NCBI GenBank assembly: GCA_024680675.1
Contig: JAILBX010000115.1
Location: 1-42,460, forward strand
DNA from: Lachnospiraceae bacterium
Lineage (GTDB): Bacteria; Bacillota; Clostridia; Lachnospirales; Lachnospiraceae
Reading direction: 5' to 3'
Length of the DNA stretch: 42,460 nucleotides
Numbering within the stretch: the first letter of the stretch is position 1; each line of letters opens with the position of its first letter. Made by a program: the position numbers and the translations under genes. A model generated the notes under the pieces. The model was not told the DNA's origin. It made no database searches and saw only the letters and a list, made by a program, of their open reading frames with translations. Shown piece after piece: positions 1-7,593 of this stretch.

Positions 1-15
1 AAATCAAAAAGATAA

Positions 16-129
16 CCCACCACCTTCAGGTGGTGGGAGAAGCTTTTCGCAGGTGCCGGGTTCAAGCCCGGTACCTGCGGGATTGCGAAGCAATCTGATT
101 TATAACGAGCAAATTGCGAAGAAATTTGC
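16..129. repeat. Cluster of four hairpins at window edge (IS200/IS605-end-like or REP-like)
   Basis: Four stem-loops lie back to back. The first has perfect 9-bp arms CCCACCACC/GGTGGTGGG with a TTCA loop (16-37). The second has 13-bp arms with one G-U pair and a 6-nt loop (48-79). The third has 6-bp arms GATTGC/GCAATC with a GAA loop (81-95). The fourth has 7-bp arms GCAAATT/AATTTGC (109-129). The first resembles the subterminal hairpins of IS200/IS605-family elements, but no transposase is in view because the window starts here. None is followed by a T-tract on the + strand, so they are poor terminators. The second has a T-arm-like GGTTCAAGCC, but the stem register and the absence of other arms rule out a tRNA. 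Confidence 0.4.
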
Positions 130-147
130 GAGGTTGACAGGTTTTTG

Positions 148-176
148 TTGATTTTTACTCTCGGTAAAGCTATAGT
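148..176 (+). promoter_or_regulatory. Candidate sigma-A promoter for nfnAB
   Basis: TTGATT (148-153) and TATAGT (171-176) are separated by 17 bases and lie about 40 bases before the nfnA start. An inverted repeat, ACTCTC (157-162) and GAGAGT (182-187), brackets the -10 box and could be an operator or chance. A perfect TTGACA also occurs at 134-139, but it has no -10 box at a usable distance. The promoter call is inference from sequence alone. Confidence 0.45.
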
Positions 177-217
177 AATCTGAGAGTTGTTAGTTGTTGA
201 TTCAGGAGGACTTATGG

Positions 218-1108
218 ATGTTTAAGATTTTAAGATCAAGTATGCCTGTTGAGAGCATATGTATTATGGAGGTACAAGCAGAGCGGATCGCAAAGAGCTG
301 CCTCCCGGGACAGTTTATTATAGCAAAGATAGATGAGGAGGGAGAAAGGATACCTCTTACGATCTGTGATTATGATGAAAAAAAGGGCACCATAACCATA
401 GTTTTTCAGATTATGGGTGCATCGACCTACAGGATGTCAAAGCTTGGGGTTGGAGATGGCTTCCAGGATTTTGTGGGTCCCCTGGGACAGCCCTCGGAGT
501 TTACAAAGGAGCCGGTGGAAGAGCTTAAAAAGAAAAAGTTTCTTTTTGTGGCAGGAGGAGTTGGAACCGCACCTGTTTATCCTCAGGTAAAATGGCTGAA
601 GGAGCATGGGGTAGACGCGGATGTCATAGTCGGTGCCAAAACAAAGGATATTCTTATATTGGAAGATGAGATGAAGAAGGTTGCCACAAACCTTTATATA
701 ACCACAGATGATGGTTCCTATTGTCGTAAGGGTATGGTCACCGAGGTTATAAAGGATCTTATAGAGAATGAAGGAAAGAAGTATGATGTCTGCGTAGCAA
801 TAGGACCAATGATAATGATGAAGTTTGTGTGCCTTATGACAAAGGAGTTTTCACTTCCCACTATAGTCAGTCTTAATCCTATAATGGTGGACGGTACCGG
901 TATGTGCGGAGCCTGCAGAGTAACTGTGGGTGGAAAGGTTAAGTTTGCCTGTGTTGACGGTCCGGAGTTTAACGGCCATGAGGTTAACTTTGATGAGGCT
1001 ATGAAACGTCAGCAGTTATATAAGACAGAAGAAGGCCAGGCCTATCTCAGGGAAAAAGAGGGAAATACACATCATGGAGGATGTGGAAACTGCGGAGGTG
1101 AAAAATAA
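218..1108 (+). CDS. nfnA: NfnA: NADH-dependent reduced ferredoxin:NADP+ oxidoreductase, small (alpha) subunit
   Basis: This is the small subunit of the electron-bifurcating transhydrogenase NfnAB, a soluble cytoplasmic flavoprotein that couples ferredoxin and NADH to NADP+ reduction. The 296-aa protein has an N-terminal FAD-binding barrel, a nucleotide-binding motif GGVGTAP (about 113-119) and a C-terminal [2Fe-2S] segment with Cys230, Cys233 and Cys245. It ends in a Gly/Cys/His-rich tail (HHGGCGNCGG). I chose ATG 218 because AGGAGG lies about 8 bases upstream; a longer TTG start at 194 has no comparable ribosome site. The gene overlaps nfnB by one base (TAATG), which suggests translational coupling. 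The family is related to dihydroorotate dehydrogenase electron-transfer subunits (PyrK), but pairing with an NfnB-type partner settles the assignment. Confidence 0.93.
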   Translation: MFKILRSSMPVESICIMEVQAERIAKSCLPGQFIIAKIDEEGERIPLTICDYDEKKGTITIVFQIMGASTYRMSKLGVGDGFQDFVGPLGQPSEFTKEPVEELKKKKFLFVAGGVGTAPVYPQVKWLKEHGVDADVIVGAKTKDILILEDEMKKVATNLYITTDDGSYCRKGMVTEVIKDLIENEGKKYDVCVAIGPMIMMKFVCLMTKEFSLPTIVSLNPIMVDGTGMCGACRVTVGGKVKFACVDGPEFNGHEVNFDEAMKRQQLYKTEEGQAYLREKEGNTHHGGCGNCGGEK

Positions 1109-2487
1109 TGGATGTTAATGTAAAAGTACCTGTCAGAGAGCAGGATCCCAAGGAAAGAGCCAAAAACTTTGAAGAGGTTTGTTACGGCTACAATAAAGAA
1201 GAAGCCATGCAGGAGTCGGAGAGATGCTTAAACTGTAAAAATGCCAGATGTATCAAAGGATGTCCTGTTTCAATAAATATTCCCGCCTTTATTCAGGAAG
1301 TAAAGGCCGGTAATTTTGAGGAGGCAAGCCGTATCATTTCCGAGTCTTCATCTCTTCCGGCAGTCTGCGGAAGGGTTTGCCCTCAGGAAAGTCAGTGTGA
1401 GGGTCAATGTATAAGAGGAATAAAGGGAGAGCCTGTTTCCATAGGTAAGCTGGAGAGATTTGTTGCCGACTGGGCGAGAGAGAACAATATAAAGCCTGAA
1501 GGAGCAAAGGAAAAGAACGGAAAGAAGGTTGCCGTAATAGGATCGGGACCTGCGGGACTTACATGTGCCGGGGATCTTGCAAAGCTTGGCTACGAAGTAA
1601 CAATTTTCGAGGCTCTTCATAAAGCAGGAGGAGTTTTGGTATACGGGATCCCGGAATTCAGACTTCCAAAGGAAAAGGTTGTATCCAAGGAGATTGAGAA
1701 TGTCATCTCTTTGGGAGTAAAGATCGAGACTAACGTTATAGTTGGAAGGACAATAAAGGTAGATGAGCTTCTGGATGAGTTTGATGCGGTATTTATCGGA
1801 TCAGGGGCAGGACTTCCAAAGTTTATGGGTATAGAAGGGGAAAATGCCAATGGTGTATATTCTGCCAACGAGTACCTTACAAGAAGCAATCTTATGAGAG
1901 CCTTTGATGAGTCCTATGATACGCCTATAAATCCGGGAAAGAAGGTGGCTGTAGTCGGAGGAGGTAACGTGGCAATGGATGCTGCCAGGACCGCATTGAG
2001 ACTTGGAGCAGAGGTCACTATTGTATACAGAAGATCCGAAGAGGAGCTGCCGGCAAGAGCAGAAGAGGTTCATCATGCCAAGGAGGAGGGGATCAAATTT
2101 AACCTTCTTACCAATCCTGTCAAGATCCTTGTGGATGAAAAGGGTTGGGTAAAGGGTATGACCTGTGTAAAGATGGAATTGGGAGAGCCTGACGAGTCAG
2201 GCAGAAGAAAGCCGGTTAAGGTGGAAGGCTCCGAATTTGATCTTGAGGTTGATACTGTGATCATGTCCCTTGGAACATCACCTAATCCTCTTATTTCTTC
2301 TACCACGGAGGGTCTGGATATTAACAAGTGGAAATGTATTGTTGCAGATGAAGAGTTTGGACAGACCAGTAAAGAGGGAGTTTATGCAGGAGGAGATGCC
2401 GTTACCGGAGCAGCAACGGTAATCCTTGCAATGGGGGCAGGAAAGGCTGCAGCAAAGGGCATAGACGAGTATTGTAAGAAGAAATAA
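1108..2487 (+). CDS. nfnB: NfnB: NADPH-binding large (beta) subunit, glutamate-synthase small-subunit-like
   Basis: This 459-aa flavoprotein belongs to the GltD-like family and is the bifurcating-FAD and NADPH subunit of NfnAB. The N-terminal part holds two [4Fe-4S] cysteine sets: Cys40, Cys43, Cys48 and Cys52, then Cys87, Cys91, Cys97 and Cys101. These are followed by an FAD dinucleotide motif GSGPAG (145-150), an NADP-binding motif GGGNVAMDAA (284-293) and a C-terminal FAD motif YAGGDAVTGAATV. Length matches NfnB. GGAGGTG precedes the ATG. No glutamate synthase large subunit is adjacent, and pairing with NfnA argues against a GltD role. The two-gene unit is followed about 60 bases on by a terminator-like hairpin (2547-2579). 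Confidence 0.93.
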   Translation: MDVNVKVPVREQDPKERAKNFEEVCYGYNKEEAMQESERCLNCKNARCIKGCPVSINIPAFIQEVKAGNFEEASRIISESSSLPAVCGRVCPQESQCEGQCIRGIKGEPVSIGKLERFVADWARENNIKPEGAKEKNGKKVAVIGSGPAGLTCAGDLAKLGYEVTIFEALHKAGGVLVYGIPEFRLPKEKVVSKEIENVISLGVKIETNVIVGRTIKVDELLDEFDAVFIGSGAGLPKFMGIEGENANGVYSANEYLTRSNLMRAFDESYDTPINPGKKVAVVGGGNVAMDAARTALRLGAEVTIVYRRSEEELPARAEEVHHAKEEGIKFNLLTNPVKILVDEKGWVKGMTCVKMELGEPDESGRRKPVKVEGSEFDLEVDTVIMSLGTSPNPLISSTTEGLDINKWKCIVADEEFGQTSKEGVYAGGDAVTGAATVILAMGAGKAAAKGIDEYCKKK

Positions 2488-2546
2488 AAAAGCTTGTTAA
2501 AATATGGTATATAATGGTCTTATCAGCGTTATAATAAGATTATCAA

Positions 2547-2579
2547 GGCACGAGAAGGAGGCTTACTCGTGCCTTTTTT
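2547..2579 (+). terminator. Rho-independent terminator that also contains the rlmH SD and GTG
   Basis: An 8-bp perfect stem GGCACGAG/CTCGTGCC (2547-2554 and 2566-2573) is followed directly by TTTTTT (2574-2579). The 11-base loop contains AAGGAGG (2555-2561), a near-perfect Shine-Dalgarno sequence, and the 3' arm contains an in-frame GTG (2569) for rlmH. It lies 60 bases after nfnB. Whether it ends the nfnAB transcript, attenuates rlmH, or does both cannot be decided from sequence. Confidence 0.75.
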
Positions 2580-2586
2580 GAAAAAT

Positions 2587-3066
2587 ATGAAGATAGATAT
2601 AATATGTGTGGGAAAACTTAAAGAAAAATACTGGAAGGATGCTGTAGCCGAATATGAAAAGAGGCTTTCGAGATACTGCAGACTGTCTATACTTGAGGTT
2701 AACGATGAAAGAACCAGAGAGGATTCCTCAGAGGCTGAAAATGAAAGGGTATTGAGGCTTGAAGGAGAGAGGATACAAAAGCTTATATCGGAGGATGCAT
2801 ATACTGTTACTCTTGAGATCCTGGGGGAAGAGATGACCTCTCCTGAGCTGGCAAAAAGAACAGAAGAGCTTTTTACTCAGGGAGTGAGTCATATTCAGTT
2901 TATAATAGGAGGCTCCTTAGGCTTATCGAAGGAGCTTACAAAGAGGAGCAGGCTTCATCTGAGCTTTTCAAAACTTACTTTCCCCCATCAGCTTATGAGG
3001 GTTATTCTTTTGGAGCAGATCTACAGATCTTTTAAGATAAATTCCGGTGAGCCCTACCATAAATAA
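2587..3066 (+). CDS. rlmH: RlmH: 23S rRNA pseudouridine-1915 N3-methyltransferase
   Basis: This SPOUT-fold methyltransferase modifies pseudouridine 1915 in helix 69 of 23S rRNA on assembled ribosomes, using SAM. The 159-aa form starting at ATG 2587 begins with the family-typical MKIDIICVGK. It has the SAM-binding knot region IIGGSLGLSKEL and ends with the conserved INSGEPYHK tail that reaches the active site. The start is ambiguous. GTG 2569 has an ideally spaced AAGGAGG but would add six residues, and both sites sit in the terminator hairpin. ATG 2587 matches the family's usual length but has no ribosome site of its own. Confidence 0.93.
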   Translation: MKIDIICVGKLKEKYWKDAVAEYEKRLSRYCRLSILEVNDERTREDSSEAENERVLRLEGERIQKLISEDAYTVTLEILGEEMTSPELAKRTEELFTQGVSHIQFIIGGSLGLSKELTKRSRLHLSFSKLTFPHQLMRVILLEQIYRSFKINSGEPYHK

Positions 3067-3089
3067 TGTGGTGACAGGAGGAAAAGCTT

Positions 3090-4391
3090 ATGTTGATGGT
3101 TGATCTTATAAAAGCAAAAAGAGATGGAGGAGTCCTGAATAAGGAGGAGATTACCTTTATAGTTTCCGAATATATAAAGGGTAAGATCCCCGATTATCAG
3201 GTGTCGGCTCTCTTGATGGCTATATATTTTAAGGGTCTTAATAAGGAGGAAACTCTGGATCTTACCCTGGCTATGAAGGACAGCGGTGATGTACTTGACC
3301 TATCAGGTATAAAGGGCGTTAAGGTGGATAAGCATTCCACCGGCGGAGTGGGAGATAAGACTACTTTAGTCCTGGCACCTATGGTGGCAAGTATTGGCGT
3401 ACCTGTGGCAAAAATGTCCGGAAGAGGACTGGGTCATACGGGAGGGACCATAGATAAGCTTGAAAGTATAAGAGGCTTCAGGACAGATCTTGGGGAAAGA
3501 GAGTTCATAGCTAATGTGAACAATATAGGCATTGCCCTTATGGGACAGACAAAGGATCTTGCACCGGCGGATAAAAAACTTTATGCCCTTAGAGATGTTA
3601 CCGCCACTGTGGATAATATGTCCCTTATAGCCAGCTCTGTCATGAGCAAGAAGCTGGCAGCAGGCAGCGATGGTATTGTTTTGGATGTGACCTGCGGGAG
3701 CGGAGCATTTATGAAAAACTATGAGGATGCCAAAGCTTTGGCAGAGGAAATGGTTTCCATAGGAAAAATGTCCAAAAAGAAAACCATAGCTGTTATATCG
3801 GATATGAACGAGCCCTTGGGAAGGGCTGTGGGAAATGCACTTGAGGTTAGGGAAGCAGTAAACGCCCTTAAAGGACAGGGGGAGGAGGATCTTCTCACTC
3901 TATGTTATGAGCTTGGATCCTATATGGTTATGATGGCAGGAATCTGTGAAACAAAGGAAGAAGGCAAGGAGAGACTTAAAGAGGCAATAGGAGACGGAAG
4001 GGCATATGATAAATTTGAAGAGTTTGTAAAGGCTCAGGGCGGGGATGCGGACTTCATAGACAGTGAGGATTTTATAAAAACCAGTATAAAGGGTGACCTT
4101 ATTGCCGAAGAGGAGGGTTATATAAGCTCAATAAACTGTGAGGATGTGGGAAATGCTTCCCTTCTGCTGGGAGGCGGAAGAAGGAGTAAGGAGGATAGTA
4201 TAGATCCTTCCGTGGGGCTTGTACTTAATAAAAAGCTGGGAGATCCGGTGAAAAAGGGAGAAAGCATAGCTACTCTCTATGCAAATGACAGCTGTAAATA
4301 CAATGAGGGGCTTGAGAGACTGAAGGGTGCTTTCAAATACTCTGAAAGACCTTTTGTAAAGGAAAAGCTGATCAAAGGGATTGTTGAATAA
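3090..4391 (+). CDS. pdp: Pyrimidine-nucleoside (thymidine) phosphorylase
   Basis: This enzyme cleaves pyrimidine nucleosides with phosphate to give free base and (deoxy)ribose-1-phosphate for salvage. The 433-aa length is typical of the DeoA/Pdp family. The phosphate-binding loop KHSTGGVGDK is at 81-90 and the family signature GRGLGHTGGTIDKLE at 111-125. The C-terminal alpha/beta domain is complete. AGGAGG lies 8 bases before ATG 3090; a second ATG at 3096 is possible. Whether it prefers thymidine (DeoA) or accepts uridine too (Pdp) cannot be read from sequence alone; Pdp is commoner in Gram-positives. It lies between rlmH and the phoH-ybeY pair with short gaps. Confidence 0.92.
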   Translation: MLMVDLIKAKRDGGVLNKEEITFIVSEYIKGKIPDYQVSALLMAIYFKGLNKEETLDLTLAMKDSGDVLDLSGIKGVKVDKHSTGGVGDKTTLVLAPMVASIGVPVAKMSGRGLGHTGGTIDKLESIRGFRTDLGEREFIANVNNIGIALMGQTKDLAPADKKLYALRDVTATVDNMSLIASSVMSKKLAAGSDGIVLDVTCGSGAFMKNYEDAKALAEEMVSIGKMSKKKTIAVISDMNEPLGRAVGNALEVREAVNALKGQGEEDLLTLCYELGSYMVMMAGICETKEEGKERLKEAIGDGRAYDKFEEFVKAQGGDADFIDSEDFIKTSIKGDLIAEEEGYISSINCEDVGNASLLLGGGRRSKEDSIDPSVGLVLNKKLGDPVKKGESIATLYANDSCKYNEGLERLKGAFKYSERPFVKEKLIKGIVE

Positions 4392-4400
4392 AGGAGAAAT

Positions 4401-5453
4401 ATGTCAGAAAATACAGAAAGAGAAGTTGATATATCAGAGGATAGCAGGATCAGTATTTTTGGTAAGCTTGACAGTCATATAAAGAAGATAGAGAAGGCCT
4501 TTAAGGTTACTGTGGTGGAAAGAGGAGATCTTTTAAGGATAAAGGGCAGTAAAGAAGGCGTGGACATGGCTTATGAGGTTATAACAGAGCTTGATGGCAT
4601 AAGGGAAAAGGGAAACGAAATAGACGAACAAAAGGTGGACTACGCCATATCCATGGCCGAGGAAAATATCAGGAATGCCTTTGAAGATATAGACAGTGAC
4701 ATTATCTGTCATACCATAAGCGGAAGGCCGGTAAAACCAAAGACTCTGGGTCAGAAGAAGTATGTGGATGCCATAAGGGATAATATGATAGTTTTTGGTC
4801 TGGGTCCCGCGGGAACCGGGAAGACCTACCTTGCAATGGCAATGGCCATAACAGCCTTTAAGAATGAAGAGGTGGGAAGGATAATCCTTACAAGACCGGC
4901 CATAGAGGCAGGAGAAAAACTGGGCTTTCTTCCCGGAGATCTCCAGAGTAAGGTGGATCCCTATCTGAGGCCTCTTTATGATGCTCTTTACCAGATAATG
5001 GGAGCTGAAAGCTTTTTGAAAAACTCAGAAAAGGGACTGATAGAGGTGGCACCCTTAGCCTATATGAGAGGAAGAACCTTAGATAACGCATATATAATCC
5101 TTGATGAGGCACAGAATACAACTCCTGCCCAGATGAAGATGTTTCTTACCAGGATAGGTTTTGGATCAAAGGCCATAATAACAGGGGATCTTACCCAAAA
5201 GGATCTGGCTCCCGGTACTTTGTCGGGTCTTGATACGGCTATAAAGGTTTTAAAAAATATAGAGGATATTGATTTCTCATATCTTACAGCCAGGGATGTT
5301 GTGAGACATCCTCTGGTTCAGAGGATAGTTAAGGCCTATGAGGAATATGAGGCCAAAAAAGAAGGGCAATTTTCAGATAAAACAGGAAAAAGAGGACGCA
5401 GGGATATAAAAGATGACTCTAAATACAGAACAGGAAAAAGACTACGTATTTGA
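4401..5453 (+). CDS. phoH: PhoH-like (PhoL) RNA-binding ATPase
   Basis: This 350-aa PhoH/PhoL-family P-loop ATPase is normally encoded just before ybeY and is thought to act with it in RNA processing. An N-terminal KH-like segment covers about 10-70. Walker A GPAGTGKT is at 135-142 and Walker B YIILDEAQN at 231-239, followed by the sensor TGDLTQ. The last ~30 residues form a Lys/Arg-rich tail, part of which is encoded inside the overlap with ybeY (5413-5453). AAGGAG precedes ATG 4401. The biochemical role of the family remains poorly defined; the assignment itself is secure. Confidence 0.92.
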   Translation: MSENTEREVDISEDSRISIFGKLDSHIKKIEKAFKVTVVERGDLLRIKGSKEGVDMAYEVITELDGIREKGNEIDEQKVDYAISMAEENIRNAFEDIDSDIICHTISGRPVKPKTLGQKKYVDAIRDNMIVFGLGPAGTGKTYLAMAMAITAFKNEEVGRIILTRPAIEAGEKLGFLPGDLQSKVDPYLRPLYDALYQIMGAESFLKNSEKGLIEVAPLAYMRGRTLDNAYIILDEAQNTTPAQMKMFLTRIGFGSKAIITGDLTQKDLAPGTLSGLDTAIKVLKNIEDIDFSYLTARDVVRHPLVQRIVKAYEEYEAKKEGQFSDKTGKRGRRDIKDDSKYRTGKRLRI

Positions 5454-5916
5454 ATTTGATAATGAAGAATTATTTAAAAGGATAGTTGAAACAGTGATCG
5501 AAGAAGAAGAATGTCCCTATGATGTGTCGGTATATTTACTCTTGACAGGGGATGAGGAAATAAGGGGCATAAACTTAGAGCAGAGGAATATTGACAGTCC
5601 CACTGATGTGCTTTCCTTTCCAATGTGGCAATATGACATCCCCGGGGATTTTTCTTCAATAAGGGAAGATGATGATGTTTTTGACCCTGACACAGGGGAG
5701 CTTATACTGGGAGATATAGTGATCTCCATTGACAGAATGGTTAAACAGGCCGGGGAATACGGCCATGGGATACGCAGAGAATATGCTTTTCTAATCGTTC
5801 ACAGTATGTTACACTTAATAGGTTACGACCATATAGAAGAAGCTGACAGGCTCCTTATGGAAGAAAAGCAAAAAGTAATAATGGAGTTGTTGAATATACC
5901 CAGGGATGAAAACTAG
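5413..5916 (+). CDS. ybeY: YbeY: rRNA maturation endoribonuclease
   Basis: YbeY is a single-strand-specific, zinc-dependent endoribonuclease involved in 16S rRNA 3' maturation and ribosome quality control. The 167-aa protein has the invariant metal triad H-x3-H-x5-H in HSMLHLIGYDH (His130, His134, His140) and the conserved RNIDSPTDVLSFP segment near 58-70. Starting at ATG 5413 gives the usual N-terminus and makes the gene overlap phoH by 41 bases; no later ATG would keep the whole domain. Its 3' end overlaps the next gene by 11 bases, so phoH, ybeY and the flippase gene are probably co-translated. Confidence 0.95.
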   Translation: MTLNTEQEKDYVFEFDNEELFKRIVETVIEEEECPYDVSVYLLLTGDEEIRGINLEQRNIDSPTDVLSFPMWQYDIPGDFSSIREDDDVFDPDTGELILGDIVISIDRMVKQAGEYGHGIRREYAFLIVHSMLHLIGYDHIEEADRLLMEEKQKVIMELLNIPRDEN

Positions 5917-7555
5917 AGAGAAGAAGCACTCCAATTTTATAGTGCAGGGTGGCATCCTTGCCATGGCCGGGATAATATCAAGAATAATCGGTCTTTTGTA
6001 TCGAATCCCTCTTCAAAAGACGATCGGAGACAGCGGGATGGGTTACTATTCCGCTGCATTTCAGATATATTCGATTATGCTTGTCATTTCATCGTATTCA
6101 TTACCAGTTGCCGTATCCAAGCTTATAGCGGCAAGGGTTGCAAGGGAACAGTACAGAAACGCGAAAAGATTATACAGGTGTGCGCTGGTTTTTTCAATGA
6201 TAACCGGTGGTCTCGCCTGTCTGATTGTGGTGTTTGGAGCTGATACTCTTGCCAGTGATGTAATGAGTCTTTCAAGGAGCGCCATTGCACTCAGGATATT
6301 GGCGCCGGCTCTTGTCATAGTAGCTGTTATGGGAGTTATGAGGGGCTTTTTCCAGGGAAGAGGCACCATGATGCCAACGGCTGCATCCCAGCTTTTGGAA
6401 CAGCTGGTAAATGCGGTGATCTCAGTGGTAATGGCTGTTAATATGTATGCTTATGGAGAGAAGGTAGCGGCTCTTTTGAGAAACAAGTCCTTTGCACCGG
6501 CATACGGAGCGGCCGGAGGAACCATGGGAACTCTTATTGGCGCTTTGGCAGGTCTGATCTTCCTTGTGATCATCTTCCTTATCCATAAGTCATCCTACAG
6601 AGAAGCCGTAGAGATGGATGAAAGCGAGCATGTCGAATCCTATGCAAGGATATTCAAGGTACTTATGTTAACCATTCTTCCTGTCATCCTAAGCTCTACC
6701 ATATATAATATATCCGATGTTCTGGATCAGGGCATATTCGGAAAAGCCATGGGGAGAAGGGGTATATCGGAGCATGACATCGCAACCTATTGGGGTATCT
6801 TCAGTACAAAGTATAAGACCATAATTAATGTTCCGGTAGCCCTGGCAAATGCCCTTTGTTCTTCTATGATGCCCTCCCTTACTGCAAGTATTGAGAGAGG
6901 TGACAGAAGAACCGCCAGAAAAAAGGTAAGGATGGGAATGAGATTTGTTATGATAGTGGCAATTCCCTGTGCAGTTGGACTGGCAGTGCTTGGAGAACCT
7001 ATTTTGGCTCTTTTATTTTCCGGAGATACAAAGGCTGCGGCCATGATGCTTAGGGTTGGCTCTGTATCTGTGGTCTTTTACTCCATGTCGACCCTGTCAA
7101 ACGGCGTGCTTCAGGGTATAGACAGGATGAATGTTCCGGTAAGAAATGCAGCCATAGCCCTTGTACTCCATGGATTAGTCCTTTATTTTACCACAGCTGT
7201 TATGGATCTTAGACTTATAGGTATAGTAATATCCATTATAGTTTTTTCTCTGACAATATGTATACTTAACTGGTTTGATATAAGGAGGCACTTAGGCTAC
7301 AGACAGGAAATAAAGAGAACCTTTATCATACCCCTTATCTCTTCAATAATAATGGGGATCATATGTTATCTGACCTATATTATCGCCATCAGATTTTTGG
7401 GAAGCGGTATCTCCTGTGTGATCGCCGTGCTCGTGGCTGTTGTGGTATATGTAGTGGCGCTTTTACTGCTTAAGGGAATAAGGGAAAAGGAGCTGCTGGC
7501 ATTTCCGGGAGGCAGGATAATAGCAAAAATAGCCAGGTTTTTACACCTTATGTGA
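5906..7555 (+). CDS. MurJ/SpoVB-type oligosaccharide (lipid II) flippase
   Basis: This 549-aa polytopic membrane protein of the MOP superfamily appears to have about 14 transmembrane segments. The N-terminal sequence GGILAMAGIISRIIGLLYRIP is typical of SpoVB/YtgP (Gram-positive MurJ) proteins, which move lipid-linked peptidoglycan precursors across the membrane. The start ATG 5906 lies within ybeY. Several genomes of this family carry multiple paralogues, so this could be the housekeeping MurJ (YtgP-like) or a sporulation SpoVB; sequence alone does not separate them. The later PBP and FtsW/RodA genes in this window provide plausible partner functions but are not adjacent. Confidence 0.85.
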   Translation: MKTREKKHSNFIVQGGILAMAGIISRIIGLLYRIPLQKTIGDSGMGYYSAAFQIYSIMLVISSYSLPVAVSKLIAARVAREQYRNAKRLYRCALVFSMITGGLACLIVVFGADTLASDVMSLSRSAIALRILAPALVIVAVMGVMRGFFQGRGTMMPTAASQLLEQLVNAVISVVMAVNMYAYGEKVAALLRNKSFAPAYGAAGGTMGTLIGALAGLIFLVIIFLIHKSSYREAVEMDESEHVESYARIFKVLMLTILPVILSSTIYNISDVLDQGIFGKAMGRRGISEHDIATYWGIFSTKYKTIINVPVALANALCSSMMPSLTASIERGDRRTARKKVRMGMRFVMIVAIPCAVGLAVLGEPILALLFSGDTKAAAMMLRVGSVSVVFYSMSTLSNGVLQGIDRMNVPVRNAAIALVLHGLVLYFTTAVMDLRLIGIVISIIVFSLTICILNWFDIRRHLGYRQEIKRTFIIPLISSIIMGIICYLTYIIAIRFLGSGISCVIAVLVAVVVYVVALLLLKGIREKELLAFPGGRIIAKIARFLHLM

Positions 7556-7593
7556 TCTATAAATATATAAATATTTTTTCAAGGGATATTAAA

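Noticed and set aside
48-80. tRNA T-arm-like sequence (GGTTCAAGCC) in a strong hairpin
   Set aside because: The stem leaves a 6-base loop in the wrong register, and no D-arm, anticodon arm or acceptor stem can be placed around it.
134-139. Perfect TTGACA as the nfnAB -35 box
   Set aside because: Nothing resembling a -10 lies 16-18 bases downstream; TTGATT at 148-153 pairs properly with TATAGT.
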